Source: CAVZZG01 sp963779685 (lineage in GTDB: Bacteria; Actinomycetota; Thermoleophilia; Gaiellales; F1-60-MAGs149). From it: DNA of 64,000 bases. Position numbers and translations under genes: made by a program. The notes below the pieces were generated by a model. That model saw only the letters and a program-made list of their open reading frames with translations. It was not told the DNA's origin and did not search any database. Shown here in pieces: positions 35,276 to 43,861 of this stretch; the stretch's first letter is position 1; each line of letters begins with the position of its first letter. The stretch is from positions 2,108,001-2,172,000 of the forward strand of contig CAVZZG010000003.1 of NCBI GenBank assembly GCA_963779685.1, read 5' to 3'.

Positions 35276-36001
35276 TCACGGCAGCCAGCGGTCGCCCGCG
35301 GGCGTGATCACGAGCTCGTGGGTCATGCCGCGCGCGTCCTGGCCGGCGAGGTAGCGGACGGCATCGGCCACGTCCTGCTCGCGCGCCAGGGCGACGTCGG
35401 GAGACCCGGCGGTCATGGCAGCCGTCTTCGGCGAGGCGATGGTCGCGTCCACCACCAGCAGCGCCACGTGCACGCCCTCGCCCCGCAGCTCCTGGGCGGC
35501 GGCGTGCACCAGCGCGCGGGTGGCGTGCGCGCCGGCGGCCCAGGCACCGCGACCGGGAAGGGCGCGACGGGCAGAGCCGCCGGTGATCTGGACCAGCGTC
35601 CCGCCACCGTTGGCCAGCAGGGTGCGCGCGCCGGTCGACAGGAACACCAGCGCCTGCTCGGCAACGGGCGTGCACCAGGCCGCCACGGCGTCGACGGTCG
35701 CCTCGGCGATCGGGCCGCCGCCCCAGGGTCCTCCGCTGCTGCGGGAGGCCGAGACGGCGTTGACGAGCAGCGAGAGCGCGCCGTGCGCGGCCTCGGCCTC
35801 GGCGACCGCGCGCTCGAGCTCGGCCGGGTCGGTGACGTCGGCCCGGATCGGCAGCGAGCCGACCGCGGCGGCGCGGGCGAGAGAGTCCTCCGAGCGGGCG
35901 ACGCTGGCGACGCGCCAGCCGTCGGCGATCAGCGATGCGGCAATCGATCCGCCGAGGTTGCGCGCCCCGAGTACCAGGGCAGAGCGGGGTTCATCGGTCA
36001 T
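35276..36001 (-). CDS. SDR-family protein lacking the canonical Tyr-Lys pair
   Basis: The 241-residue protein has a short-chain dehydrogenase fold with a modified dinucleotide motif (ALVLGARNLGGSIAASLI), ADVTDPAEL and LVNAVSAS. At the catalytic position the expected YxxxK reads WAAGA (GRGAWAAGAHATRALV), so both Tyr and Lys are missing. Oxidoreductase activity is therefore doubtful; it could be a binding or regulatory subunit. The start overlaps the end of the GMC gene (ATGA), placing it last in an operon with GMC, Gluconate_2-dh3, GMC and OCD-family genes. Confidence 0.82.
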   Translation of the reverse strand: MTDEPRSALVLGARNLGGSIAASLIADGWRVASVARSEDSLARAAAVGSLPIRADVTDPAELERAVAEAEAAHGALSLLVNAVSASRSSGGPWGGGPIAEATVDAVAAWCTPVAEQALVFLSTGARTLLANGGGTLVQITGGSARRALPGRGAWAAGAHATRALVHAAAQELRGEGVHVALLVVDATIASPKTAAMTAGSPDVALAREQDVADAVRYLAGQDARGMTHELVITPAGDRWLP

Positions 36002-37425
36002 GCCGGCAGCCTAGAGGCGATCGCCTCTGCGATCGCGAGCACCGTGAGATGCGTGTTGGCCCGGGGGACCTCCGGCACGATCGAGGCGTCGCAGACGCGC
36101 AGGCCCTCGACCCCCGCCACCCGCCCGGCGGAGTCGACCACCGAGCCCATCGCGCACGTGCCGACGGGGTGGAAGAGCGTGAAGGCGTTCGCACGCACCG
36201 CCGACTCGTCCGGCCAGTCCGCCGGCCCCGTCACCGACGCGATCGGCCCGGTCGCGGCCAGGGCTCGCGCGCGCTCGACACCCTCCATCAGCACGCCCAG
36301 GTCGTGGCCTGCGGGATCCGTGAACAGCCGTCGATCGATCACCGGCACGTCGGCCGGATCCGCCGATGCCAGACGCACGACACCACGCGAGCGGGGCTTC
36401 AGCTCGACCGGGATCAGCGAGACGCGATGGCGCCCGGTCGGCACGCCGGCGGCGCTCCGCTCCCAGGCCACGTTGGGCAGCAGCTGCAGGTCGAACGTCC
36501 CGGGCCGGCACCACGGGCTCGCGGCCTTGAGCGTCGCCTGCACGTGGGTCAGCGCCCCGCGGGAGTCGTCCTCGGCGAGCTCGGCCGCGAGCGCTTCGTC
36601 GTGCTCGAGCTCGATGGCCACGGCGGGGTGGTCGTGGAGGTTGCGGCCGACGCCCGCGATGTCCACGACGACCGGGATCCCGAGCGGCTCGAGCTCGGTG
36701 GCCGGACCGATGCCGGAGCGGAGCAGGACCGCCGGCGAGCCGTAGGGGCCCGCCGCCAGGATCACGGTGCCGGCCTCGATGAGCCGTTCGCCTCCGCCAT
36801 GGCGGACGACCACGCCGGTGGCCCGGCCGGCCGTGACGACGACGCGGTCGGCCAGGGCGTCGGCGAGGATCGTGAGGTTCGGCCGCGCTCGAGCGGGGTC
36901 GAGGTACGCGATCGCCGCGCCGAGGCGCAACCGGCCGCGCCGGTTGACGGGGATCAGGCCCGCGCCGGCAATGGCGTCGGTCGCGTTGAGGTCATGGAGG
37001 CGGGGCACGCCGAGCGCCGTCCAGCCGTCGAGCGCGCGCCGCGTCCAGGCGCCGACCTCCTCGGGCTCGAACTGGCGGGTGCCGATCACCGCCTGCGCGC
37101 GCTCCAGGTACGGCCGCAACGCCGCGAAGCCCCAGTCCTCGCCCCACCCGTCGTAGTCGTCGGGCGTCCCCCACACCACCAGGCACCCGTTGTGGGCCGA
37201 GCAGCCGCCGACGACGCGGCAGCAGGTTTCGCCCCCGTAGCCCCAGTCGTGCGACGTCGCGCAGTCCGACGCGTCCAGCAGGTCGGCGGGCCAGCGGCCC
37301 TCCGCGAGGTGCCCGTAATCCGGCCCGGCCTCGATCAGGCACACCGAGCGGTCGGGGTTCTCCGAAAGCCGGGCCGCAAGCACGCAGCCCGCGGCGCCGG
37401 CGCCGACGATGCAGACGTCCGTCAC
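35998..37425 (-). CDS. GMC-family FAD oxidoreductase
   Basis: The 475-residue flavoenzyme has the N-terminal FAD-binding motif CIVGAGAAGCVLAARLSE, the GMC signature GGCSAHNGCLVVWG, VILAAGPYGSPAVLLRSGIG, and the C-terminal catalytic region FTLFHPVGTCAMGS with RANTHLTVLAIAE. GMC enzymes oxidise alcohols such as choline, glucose or polyethylene glycol. The size fits the choline-dehydrogenase-like branch. It is the fourth gene of a five-gene minus-strand operon with four-base overlaps throughout. The substrate is unknown. Confidence 0.92.
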   Translation of the reverse strand: MTDVCIVGAGAAGCVLAARLSENPDRSVCLIEAGPDYGHLAEGRWPADLLDASDCATSHDWGYGGETCCRVVGGCSAHNGCLVVWGTPDDYDGWGEDWGFAALRPYLERAQAVIGTRQFEPEEVGAWTRRALDGWTALGVPRLHDLNATDAIAGAGLIPVNRRGRLRLGAAIAYLDPARARPNLTILADALADRVVVTAGRATGVVVRHGGGERLIEAGTVILAAGPYGSPAVLLRSGIGPATELEPLGIPVVVDIAGVGRNLHDHPAVAIELEHDEALAAELAEDDSRGALTHVQATLKAASPWCRPGTFDLQLLPNVAWERSAAGVPTGRHRVSLIPVELKPRSRGVVRLASADPADVPVIDRRLFTDPAGHDLGVLMEGVERARALAATGPIASVTGPADWPDESAVRANAFTLFHPVGTCAMGSVVDSAGRVAGVEGLRVCDASIVPEVPRANTHLTVLAIAEAIASRLPA

Positions 37426-37829
37426 GCCTGCCGCCAGATCGGTCCCCGGGCCACGACGGGATCCAGCAAACCGTCACGCAGGAACCAGTCCGCCTCGTCC
37501 TCGAGCGCCGGCTCGGGCTTCTGCCCGGAGTACCCGATCGCACGGCGCACCTTCGGGCTGAGGTAGTAGGCCCCGGTCACGAACAGCGCGAGCACCGCGA
37601 ATCGCGCGGGCTCCTCGTCATGCAGGCGCCGCGTTGCAGCCGGCAGCTCGGCCCCGGCCAGCTCGTCCAGGATCCGGCCCAGTTCCGGCTCGAGGTCGGG
37701 ACGCGTGACGAGCGCCCGATCGAGCAGCCGCTGCTCCACCGCGACATCGGCCGGTCCCGGAAGCCCGTCCGTCGCCGGCAGCAGCACCGCGGCGACGCGC
37801 GCGAAGCTGGCGCGCTGCTCGGGCGTCAC
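37422..37829 (-). CDS. Gluconate 2-dehydrogenase subunit 3-like protein
   Basis: The 135-residue helical protein begins VTPEQRASFARVAAVLLPAT and contains FVTGAYYLSPKVRRAIGY and PKPEP-like segments (SGQKPEPA), typical of Gluconate_2-dh3 (small) subunits of membrane-type FAD dehydrogenases. These accompany a GMC-type large subunit. GTG 37829 overlaps the stop of the upstream GMC gene (GTGA). No Tat signal is apparent, so export with the partner is uncertain. It probably stabilises the 37826 gene product. Confidence 0.85.
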   Translation of the reverse strand: MTPEQRASFARVAAVLLPATDGLPGPADVAVEQRLLDRALVTRPDLEPELGRILDELAGAELPAATRRLHDEEPARFAVLALFVTGAYYLSPKVRRAIGYSGQKPEPALEDEADWFLRDGLLDPVVARGPIWRQA

Positions 37830-39457
37830 GACGGCGTCTCCTGGCGCGGCGCCTCCGCCACGAGGTGCTCGGCCAGACGCAGCGCGAGCGCGCTGATGGT
37901 CGAGGTCGGGTTCACCCCGCCGGCGGTGACGAAGACGCTGCCGTCGGCGATGTAGAGGTTCGGCACGTCGTGCGTACGACCGTTGGGATCGGTGACGGAC
38001 GTGGCGGGATCGGTACCCATCCGCGCCGTCCCCAGCAGGTGACCGGGCTGGTCGTTGACGATGGGGGTCGTGAAGGTCGTGCTCGCACCGGCGGCGGCGT
38101 GAGCCTCCCGCGCGCGGTCGCAGTTCCACTCCAGCTGCCGCCGCGTGTTCTCGGAGATCCGGTACCGGACGCGCGGGGCGGGCAGGCCGCTCGAGTCCTT
38201 CAGGTCAGGGTCGAGCAGGACGCGGTTCTCGGGGTCGGGCAGGTCCTCGGACAGCACCCCCCACTCGATCGTGCGGCCGATGGCGTCGCGGACGTGCCGC
38301 TGCATCGTCTCGCCCCAGGTGGCGTCGTACGGCCGGCCATCGAGCAGGGCAACCATCCGATGGGGGCCCTGGGTCGGCATGACGGCCCACTTGGCGCCGC
38401 GCACGAAACCGCGGTCGGTGTCGGTCTCGTAGAACTGCAGCGACTGCACGTTCTGGCCGGCGGGGCCGCGCCAGCTGCGGAGCTGCTCGTCGTACACGCC
38501 GATGACGGCCGCGTAGGGGTGCATCATCAACCGCCGCCCGACCAGGCCGGAGCGGTTCGCGAGGCCGTCCGGGAACTGCGGGCTCGCCGAGAGCAGCAGC
38601 AGCCGGGCGGTGCCGACGCCGTTGGCGGCCAGCACGACCGTGGTGGCGGCGACGTGACGTTCGGTGCCGTCCCGGTCCAGGTAGATCGCACCCGTGGCCC
38701 GGCCGCGGGCGTCGAGCGTGATCTCACGCACCCGCGCGTGCGGCACGAGCCGGGCCCCGTCGCGGATCGCATGCGGCCAGTGGGTGAGGTCGAACGACGC
38801 CTTGGCGCCGTGGGGGCAGCCGGTCTCGCAGGTGCCGTACCGGGCGCACTGCTCGAGGTTCCCCCACGCCCGCGACGCGATCGCGTTGACCGCGGGCCAC
38901 CAGTGCCACCCGAGCGCGTTCATGCCCTGTGCCGCCCGTCGCCCGTACTCGTTGATGGGATGCGCCGGCAGCGGCGGCGGCGCGCCCGCCGGATAGGCAG
39001 GGTCGCCGCCCAGGCCCGCCGCGCCCACGTCGCGGTCGGTCTGCTCGTAGTACGGCGCGAGGTCCTCGTACCGGATCGGCCAGTCGTCGGCTACGCCGTC
39101 CAGCGAGCGCACCCGGAAATCCGACGGCAGGAGGCGCGGCCACTGGGCTCCGAAATGCAGCGTGCTCCCGCCGACGCCCGCGAACATCTGGGGGAGGATG
39201 TCGGCCTCGGAGACCTCGACCGGGTAGTCGTCGGGCCGGCCGCGGACGTTGGGATCGTGGTGCCACCGCTGCGTGGCGTACAGCTCCCACTCGGGCTTGT
39301 CGCCGGCGTACTCGGAGGCGTTCACCCAGCCACCCTGCTCGAGACAGGTGACGCGGAAGCCGCGCGCCGCCAGGTGGCGGGTGACCACCGCGCCCGAGGC
39401 GCCCGCGCCGATGACGAGCACGTCCGCCGGGTCGAGATCCCCGGCCCGCGCGCTCAC
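37826..39457 (-). CDS. GMC-family dehydrogenase, gluconate-dehydrogenase-like large subunit
   Basis: The 543-residue protein has an FAD-binding N-terminus (DVLVIGAGASGAVVTRHL), the GVGGSTLHFGAQWPRL segment, CETGCPHGAKASF, and the C-terminal HLLGTARMG and GGVNPTSTISALALR motifs. This is the branch of GMC enzymes paired with Gluconate_2-dh3 subunits (fructose, gluconate or sorbitol dehydrogenase type). It is followed with overlap by that small subunit. No cytochrome subunit is present nearby. The GTG start overlaps the end of the OCD-family gene. Confidence 0.92.
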   Translation of the reverse strand: MSARAGDLDPADVLVIGAGASGAVVTRHLAARGFRVTCLEQGGWVNASEYAGDKPEWELYATQRWHHDPNVRGRPDDYPVEVSEADILPQMFAGVGGSTLHFGAQWPRLLPSDFRVRSLDGVADDWPIRYEDLAPYYEQTDRDVGAAGLGGDPAYPAGAPPPLPAHPINEYGRRAAQGMNALGWHWWPAVNAIASRAWGNLEQCARYGTCETGCPHGAKASFDLTHWPHAIRDGARLVPHARVREITLDARGRATGAIYLDRDGTERHVAATTVVLAANGVGTARLLLLSASPQFPDGLANRSGLVGRRLMMHPYAAVIGVYDEQLRSWRGPAGQNVQSLQFYETDTDRGFVRGAKWAVMPTQGPHRMVALLDGRPYDATWGETMQRHVRDAIGRTIEWGVLSEDLPDPENRVLLDPDLKDSSGLPAPRVRYRISENTRRQLEWNCDRAREAHAAAGASTTFTTPIVNDQPGHLLGTARMGTDPATSVTDPNGRTHDVPNLYIADGSVFVTAGGVNPTSTISALALRLAEHLVAEAPRQETPS

Positions 39458-40338
39458 CGTGGCAGCCGCGCGCCGACGCCGTTGCGCTCGGCCGCGTCCA
39501 GCACGCGGGCGGCCACCGCCGCGTCCAGCGCGCCGACGCCGAGGTTGCAGCACACGACCGAGGCGCCGGCCAGGCCGGCGATCAGCGCGGCGCCGACGCT
39601 CGCAGCCGGCTGGCCCCAGTCGCCGAAATGCCCGCGCCCCTGGTAGTAGCGGTACTGGCCGACGTCGTCCGACAGGAACAGATCGCAGGTGGCGATCACG
39701 TCGTCCGCCACCAGGCAGTCGAAGTCGAGCGGCAGCACCAGACAGGGCCCGGCGAGCCAGTCGCGGGTGACGATCGGCGCGGGCCGTTCGACGATCGGGC
39801 CGGCGGTGATGACGATCTCTGCGCCTTCGACCGCCTCGCGGGGGGACCCGCACGCCACCACGCCCGCGGGGAGCCCCTCCAGGCGCGACGGGTCGGGGTC
39901 GTAGACCGTCGCCATGGTGCCGGGATTCAGTGCCCGCAGGACGGCAAGGTGCGCCCGGCCCTGCTCGCCGAAGCCGAGGATCGCCGCGCGGTGCCAGCCC
40001 GGCGGCGCGAAGCGGCGGACGCAGAGGCCGCTGGCGGCGGCGGTACGGACGGCCGTGATCTCGCCGGCGTCCATCACGGCCCGGGCGATGCCGGTGGACG
40101 CGTCGTTGACGATCATGAGGCCGGTGATGTACGGCAGGCCGAGCGCCTGATTGCTGGGATAGCCGGATACCCACTTGAGGGCGGCGACGTCGTCGTCGGC
40201 CAGGTAGGCCGGCATCGCGTGGATGAACGCGTTCGGCCGCGGGTGGATCCCTGGCTTGGGCGGCAGCTCGACCCGGTCGCGGGCCATGGCCAGGTACACG
40301 CGCTCGACCAGGTCGACGAGCTCGAGCCAGGATGGCAT
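39454..40338 (-). CDS. Ornithine cyclodeaminase / mu-crystallin family protein
   Basis: The 294-residue protein has the OCD-family fold: KWVSGYPSNQALGLPYITGL, DAGEITAVRTAAASGL, the dinucleotide motif AAILGFGEQGRAHLAVL, and the VCCNLGVGALDA C-terminus. Members include ornithine cyclodeaminase and ketimine or delta1-pyrroline-2-carboxylate reductases. With aconitase X nearby, the pyrroline-2-carboxylate reductase role is attractive. The family-like N-terminus appears to continue upstream of the ATG at 40338 as TYLTRDEVTRL (to about 40371), but no ATG, GTG or TTG precedes it in frame, so the real start may be unusual or mis-assembled. Confidence 0.88.
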   Translation of the reverse strand: MPSWLELVDLVERVYLAMARDRVELPPKPGIHPRPNAFIHAMPAYLADDDVAALKWVSGYPSNQALGLPYITGLMIVNDASTGIARAVMDAGEITAVRTAAASGLCVRRFAPPGWHRAAILGFGEQGRAHLAVLRALNPGTMATVYDPDPSRLEGLPAGVVACGSPREAVEGAEIVITAGPIVERPAPIVTRDWLAGPCLVLPLDFDCLVADDVIATCDLFLSDDVGQYRYYQGRGHFGDWGQPAASVGAALIAGLAGASVVCCNLGVGALDAAVAARVLDAAERNGVGARLPR

Positions 40339-40432
40339 CAGGCGCGTGACCTCGTCGCGCGTCAGGTAGGTGAGGGTCGGCGCGTCCGTGGCCGGAACCC
40401 TACTACGAGGAGCGCGTACGATACGTCCAGGA

Positions 40433-41308
40433 ATGACGCTCTACACCCTCGAGCCGGAGCTGCCGGTGCTCGCCGAGCCCGTGCTCGTGGCCGCGTTCGA
40501 CGGCTGGGTCGACGCGGTCGGGGCAGCCTCCGCGGCCGTCGAGCTGATCGCGCGCGGCGGCACGGTGATCGCGCGCTTCGACGGCGACCAGCTCTTCGAC
40601 TACCGCTCACGGCGGCCGGTGCTCGACGTCGTCGAGGGTGTCCTGACCGACCTCGTGTGGCCCGAGCTGACCATCACCCACGCCAGAACCGGCGGTCGTG
40701 ACCTGCTGGTGTTCGCCGGTGCCGAGCCGGACATGCGGTGGCATTCGCTGACCGCCGACATCGTCCAACTGGTGCGCCACCTCGGTGTCGTGCAGTGGAT
40801 CAGCCTCGGCGCCGTGCCCGGCGCGGTACCGCATACGCGGCCCGTGCCGGTGATGGCGACGGCATCTCGAGAGGGCCTGCTGCACGACGCGCACGCGCGC
40901 GGACCCGCCGGGCTGCTACGCGTCCCCGCGGCCGCGCTCTCGGCGGCCGAGATGGCGGTCACGGCGGCCGGCGTGCCGGCGGTGGGGTTCTTCGCGCAGG
41001 TGCCGCCGTACGTCGCATCGGGGTACACCGCGGCCAGCGTCGCGCTGCTCGACCACCTCGGCCGCCACCTCGGCATCTCGCTCGACACCGACGAACTTGC
41101 CCAGGAGGCGGATCGCGAGCGGTCGCGCTACGACGCGGCCGTCGCCTCGGATGCCGACATGCAGGACATGATCGCGCGGCTCGAGGCCATGGCCGGGGAC
41201 GCCGATGCCGAGCGGATCCCCACCGGGGACGAGCTTGCGACCGAGATCCAGAAGTTCCTGCGCGAACGCGCCGGCGAGGATCCCGGCCCGCCGTTCGGCG
41301 ACTCCTGA
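40433..41308 (+). CDS. PAC2-family protein (proteasome-assembly-chaperone-like)
   Basis: The 291-residue protein has the PAC2 features LVAAFDGWVDAVGAASAAVE, FDGDQLFDYRSRRP, HSLTADIVQLVRHLGV and VGFFAQVPPYVASGYTAASVALLDHLG. In actinobacteria PAC2 proteins are conserved and may interact with proteasome or ligase machinery. Their biochemical role is not established. ATG 40433 follows a TACGAT at 40417-40422 that could be a -10 element. It is divergent from the OCD-family gene, with 94 bp between starts. The C-terminal ~50 residues are a helical tail. Confidence 0.9.
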   Translation: MTLYTLEPELPVLAEPVLVAAFDGWVDAVGAASAAVELIARGGTVIARFDGDQLFDYRSRRPVLDVVEGVLTDLVWPELTITHARTGGRDLLVFAGAEPDMRWHSLTADIVQLVRHLGVVQWISLGAVPGAVPHTRPVPVMATASREGLLHDAHARGPAGLLRVPAAALSAAEMAVTAAGVPAVGFFAQVPPYVASGYTAASVALLDHLGRHLGISLDTDELAQEADRERSRYDAAVASDADMQDMIARLEAMAGDADAERIPTGDELATEIQKFLRERAGEDPGPPFGDS

Positions 41309-41336
41309 ACCGGGAGCATCCGGTGCTAGTGTCGGA

Positions 41337-43064
41337 GTGATCGAACGGCCCGCTGACACCCCGCTGCTCGGCCGAATCCGCGAAGCGGTGATCGGCGAGG
41401 ACCAGGTGATGCACGGCCCCTACGGGCCGCGGCGTGTCACGTATGCCGACTACACGGCCAGCGGGCGGGCGCTGGGGTTCATCGAGGACTTCGTGCGCGG
41501 CGAGGTCCTGCCCCGCTACGCCAACACGCATACCGAGGCGAGCGGCACGGGGCTGCAGACGACGCGGCTGCGAGAGGACGCGCGCGCCATCGTCCACGAC
41601 GCCGTCGGAGGCGACGACGACGCCCTCGTGATCTTCTGCGGATCGGGCGCGACCGCCGCGGTCGACAAGCTGATCGGCATCCTCAACCTTCGGCTCCCGG
41701 CCGACCTCGCCGAGCGCTACGACCTCGGCGCGCACATCCCGGCGGAGGAACGGCCCGTGGTCTTCATCGGGCCGTTCGAGCATCATTCGAACGAGCTGCC
41801 GTGGCGCGAGTCGATCGCCGACGTGGTGGTCATCCACGAGGACGCCGACGGGCACATCGACCTGGACGACCTCGAGGCAGCCCTCGTGCGCCACGCGGCC
41901 CGGCCGCTGAAGATCGGCTCCTTCTCCGCCGCCAGCAACGTCACCGGCATCCTCTCGAACACCTGCGCCATCGCCGACGTGCTGCACCGCCACGGCGCCC
42001 TGTCGTTCTGGGACTTCGCCGCCGCCGCCCCGTACGTGGACATCGAGTGGTCGCCCCGTTGCGATCGGCACCCGCTCGGCCACAAGGACGCGATGTTCAT
42101 CTCGCCCCACAAGCTCATCGGCGGGCCGGGCACGCCCGGCGTGCTGGTCGTGCGGCGTTCGCTGCTGACCAACCGGGTGCCCGTCGTCCCCGGTGGCGGA
42201 ACCGTCGCCTACGTCAACGCCGTCGAGCATCGCTACCTCGATGACCCCGTGCACCGCGAGGAGGGCGGGACGCCGGCGATCGTCGAGTCGATCCGGGCCG
42301 GCCTCGTCTTCCAGCTGAAGCGCGCGGTCGGCCTGGACGTCATCCGCGCCCACGAGGAGTATCTCGTCCGGCGCGCCATCGCCGCCTGGCGCGACGTGCG
42401 CGCCATCGACCTGCTGGGCAACCTCGAGGCCGAACGGCTCTCGATCGTGTCGTTCACGGTACGGCGCATGGACGGCGACCGGCCCGGACGCTACCTGCAC
42501 CACAACTTCGTCGTCGCCCTGCTCAACGACCTGTTCGGGATCCAGGCCCGGGGCGGCTGCTCCTGCGCCGGACCGTACGGGCACCGGCTGCTCGGCATCG
42601 ACATCGACCGCTCGCACGAGTTCGAGCGCGAGATCGCCCACGGCTGCGAGGGCATCAAGCCCGGCTGGGTGCGCGTCAACCTCAACTACTTCATCTCCGA
42701 CGCGGTTCTCGACTACATCCTCGACGCGGTGCAGATCGTCGCCAGCGACGGCTGGCGGCTCCTCTGCGACTACCGCTTCGACCCGGAACGGGGACTGTGG
42801 CACCACCGGCGCGGCCCGGTGGAGCCGCCGCTGTCGCTGGCAGACGTCGGCTACGACGCCGTCAGCGGCGCGATGACCTACCCGCGCCATCACGACACGG
42901 CGCCCGAGTCGGCGCTCGCCGGCTACCTCGCCGAAGCGCGCGAGCTGCTCGCGGCCATCGATCCGCCGGAGGCGTTCGACCCGGGCGCGGGGGTCTCGTC
43001 CGACTTCGAGCACCTGCGGTGGTTCGAGCTGCCCGCCGCCTGTCTCGCCGGGACCGCGGGGTGA
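41337..43064 (+). CDS. Class V aminotransferase (cysteine-desulfurase-like PLP enzyme)
   Basis: This 575-residue fold-type I PLP enzyme has TYADYTASGRALGFIEDFV, GSGATAAVDKLIGIL, FEHHSNELPWRES, and FWDFAAAAPYVDI. The Schiff-base lysine lies in MFISPHKLIGGPGTPGVLV. It is longer than NifS/SufS desulfurases (about 400 residues), with an extra C-terminal region (about 430-575). A cysteine-containing loop GGCSCAGPYG (about 402-411) may be the active-site cysteine of a desulfurase-like reaction. GTG 41337 is chosen from the conserved start. It overlaps the alpha/beta hydrolase gene by four bases. The exact reaction is unknown. Confidence 0.85.
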   Translation: MIERPADTPLLGRIREAVIGEDQVMHGPYGPRRVTYADYTASGRALGFIEDFVRGEVLPRYANTHTEASGTGLQTTRLREDARAIVHDAVGGDDDALVIFCGSGATAAVDKLIGILNLRLPADLAERYDLGAHIPAEERPVVFIGPFEHHSNELPWRESIADVVVIHEDADGHIDLDDLEAALVRHAARPLKIGSFSAASNVTGILSNTCAIADVLHRHGALSFWDFAAAAPYVDIEWSPRCDRHPLGHKDAMFISPHKLIGGPGTPGVLVVRRSLLTNRVPVVPGGGTVAYVNAVEHRYLDDPVHREEGGTPAIVESIRAGLVFQLKRAVGLDVIRAHEEYLVRRAIAAWRDVRAIDLLGNLEAERLSIVSFTVRRMDGDRPGRYLHHNFVVALLNDLFGIQARGGCSCAGPYGHRLLGIDIDRSHEFEREIAHGCEGIKPGWVRVNLNYFISDAVLDYILDAVQIVASDGWRLLCDYRFDPERGLWHHRRGPVEPPLSLADVGYDAVSGAMTYPRHHDTAPESALAGYLAEARELLAAIDPPEAFDPGAGVSSDFEHLRWFELPAACLAGTAG

Positions 43065-43861
43065 CCGCGATCGACGTGAACGCCCCGCCGATCGCCTGGC
43101 GCGAGAGCGGCGCCGGCGACGCGGTGGTGTTCCTCCATGGCGTCGGTGGTTCGCGGACGGCGTGGGAGCCGCAGCTCGCCGGGCTATCCGGCGACCACCG
43201 CTGCATCGCGTGGGACATGCCCGGCTACGGCGCGTCGCCGCCGCTGCCGGAGCCGATGACGTTCCCTGCGCTCGCCAGGGCCGTCACCCGGTTGCTCGAC
43301 GCGGTGGAGGCGCCGGCAGCGCACCTCGTCGGCCTGTCGATGGGTGGCATGGTCGCGCTGCATGCGGCGCTCGACCACCCGGGACGCGTCCGGTCGCTCG
43401 TGCTGATCGACTCGAGCCCCGCCTTCGCGCTGGACGGGAGCACCACCGCCGAGCAGTGGGTCGACGAGCGGCTCGAGCCCCTGCGCCGCGGTCTGACGCC
43501 GGCCGGCATCGCTCCGGGACTGCTGGCGTCGGTGATGGCGCCGGACGCCCCCGCCTCGGTCATCGACGAGGCCGCGGCGGCCATGGCCCGCGTCTCCGCC
43601 GAGGCGCTCGCGGCCGGCTTGCGGTGCCTGACGACCCACGACGTACGCGATCGCCTGGCGCTGGTCGGGGTGCCGGCGCTCGTGCTGTGCGGCGAGCTCG
43701 ACCGGGAGACGCCGCCCGCCTACTCGTCCTACCTCGCCGACCGCATCCCGGACGCGACGCTCGCCCTGATCGAGGGCGCCGGGCACATCGCGAACCTGGA
43801 GCGGCCCGCCGAGGTCAACCGGCTGCTCGCGCGATTCCTCGCCGAAAGGACCCCGTCGTGA
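43061..43861 (+). CDS. Alpha/beta hydrolase
   Basis: The 266-residue alpha/beta hydrolase has the oxyanion-hole HGVGGSRTAW, nucleophile GLSMGG (Ser near 92), acid Asp in LCGELDRETP and base His in EGAGHIANLE. Size and motifs match 3-oxoadipate enol-lactonase, meta-cleavage-product hydrolases and N-formylmaleamate deformylase. A NicX-like dioxygenase two genes downstream makes the last role worth considering, but sequence alone cannot decide. It is coupled on both sides by GTGA overlaps. Confidence 0.9.
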   Translation: MTAIDVNAPPIAWRESGAGDAVVFLHGVGGSRTAWEPQLAGLSGDHRCIAWDMPGYGASPPLPEPMTFPALARAVTRLLDAVEAPAAHLVGLSMGGMVALHAALDHPGRVRSLVLIDSSPAFALDGSTTAEQWVDERLEPLRRGLTPAGIAPGLLASVMAPDAPASVIDEAAAAMARVSAEALAAGLRCLTTHDVRDRLALVGVPALVLCGELDRETPPAYSSYLADRIPDATLALIEGAGHIANLERPAEVNRLLARFLAERTPS

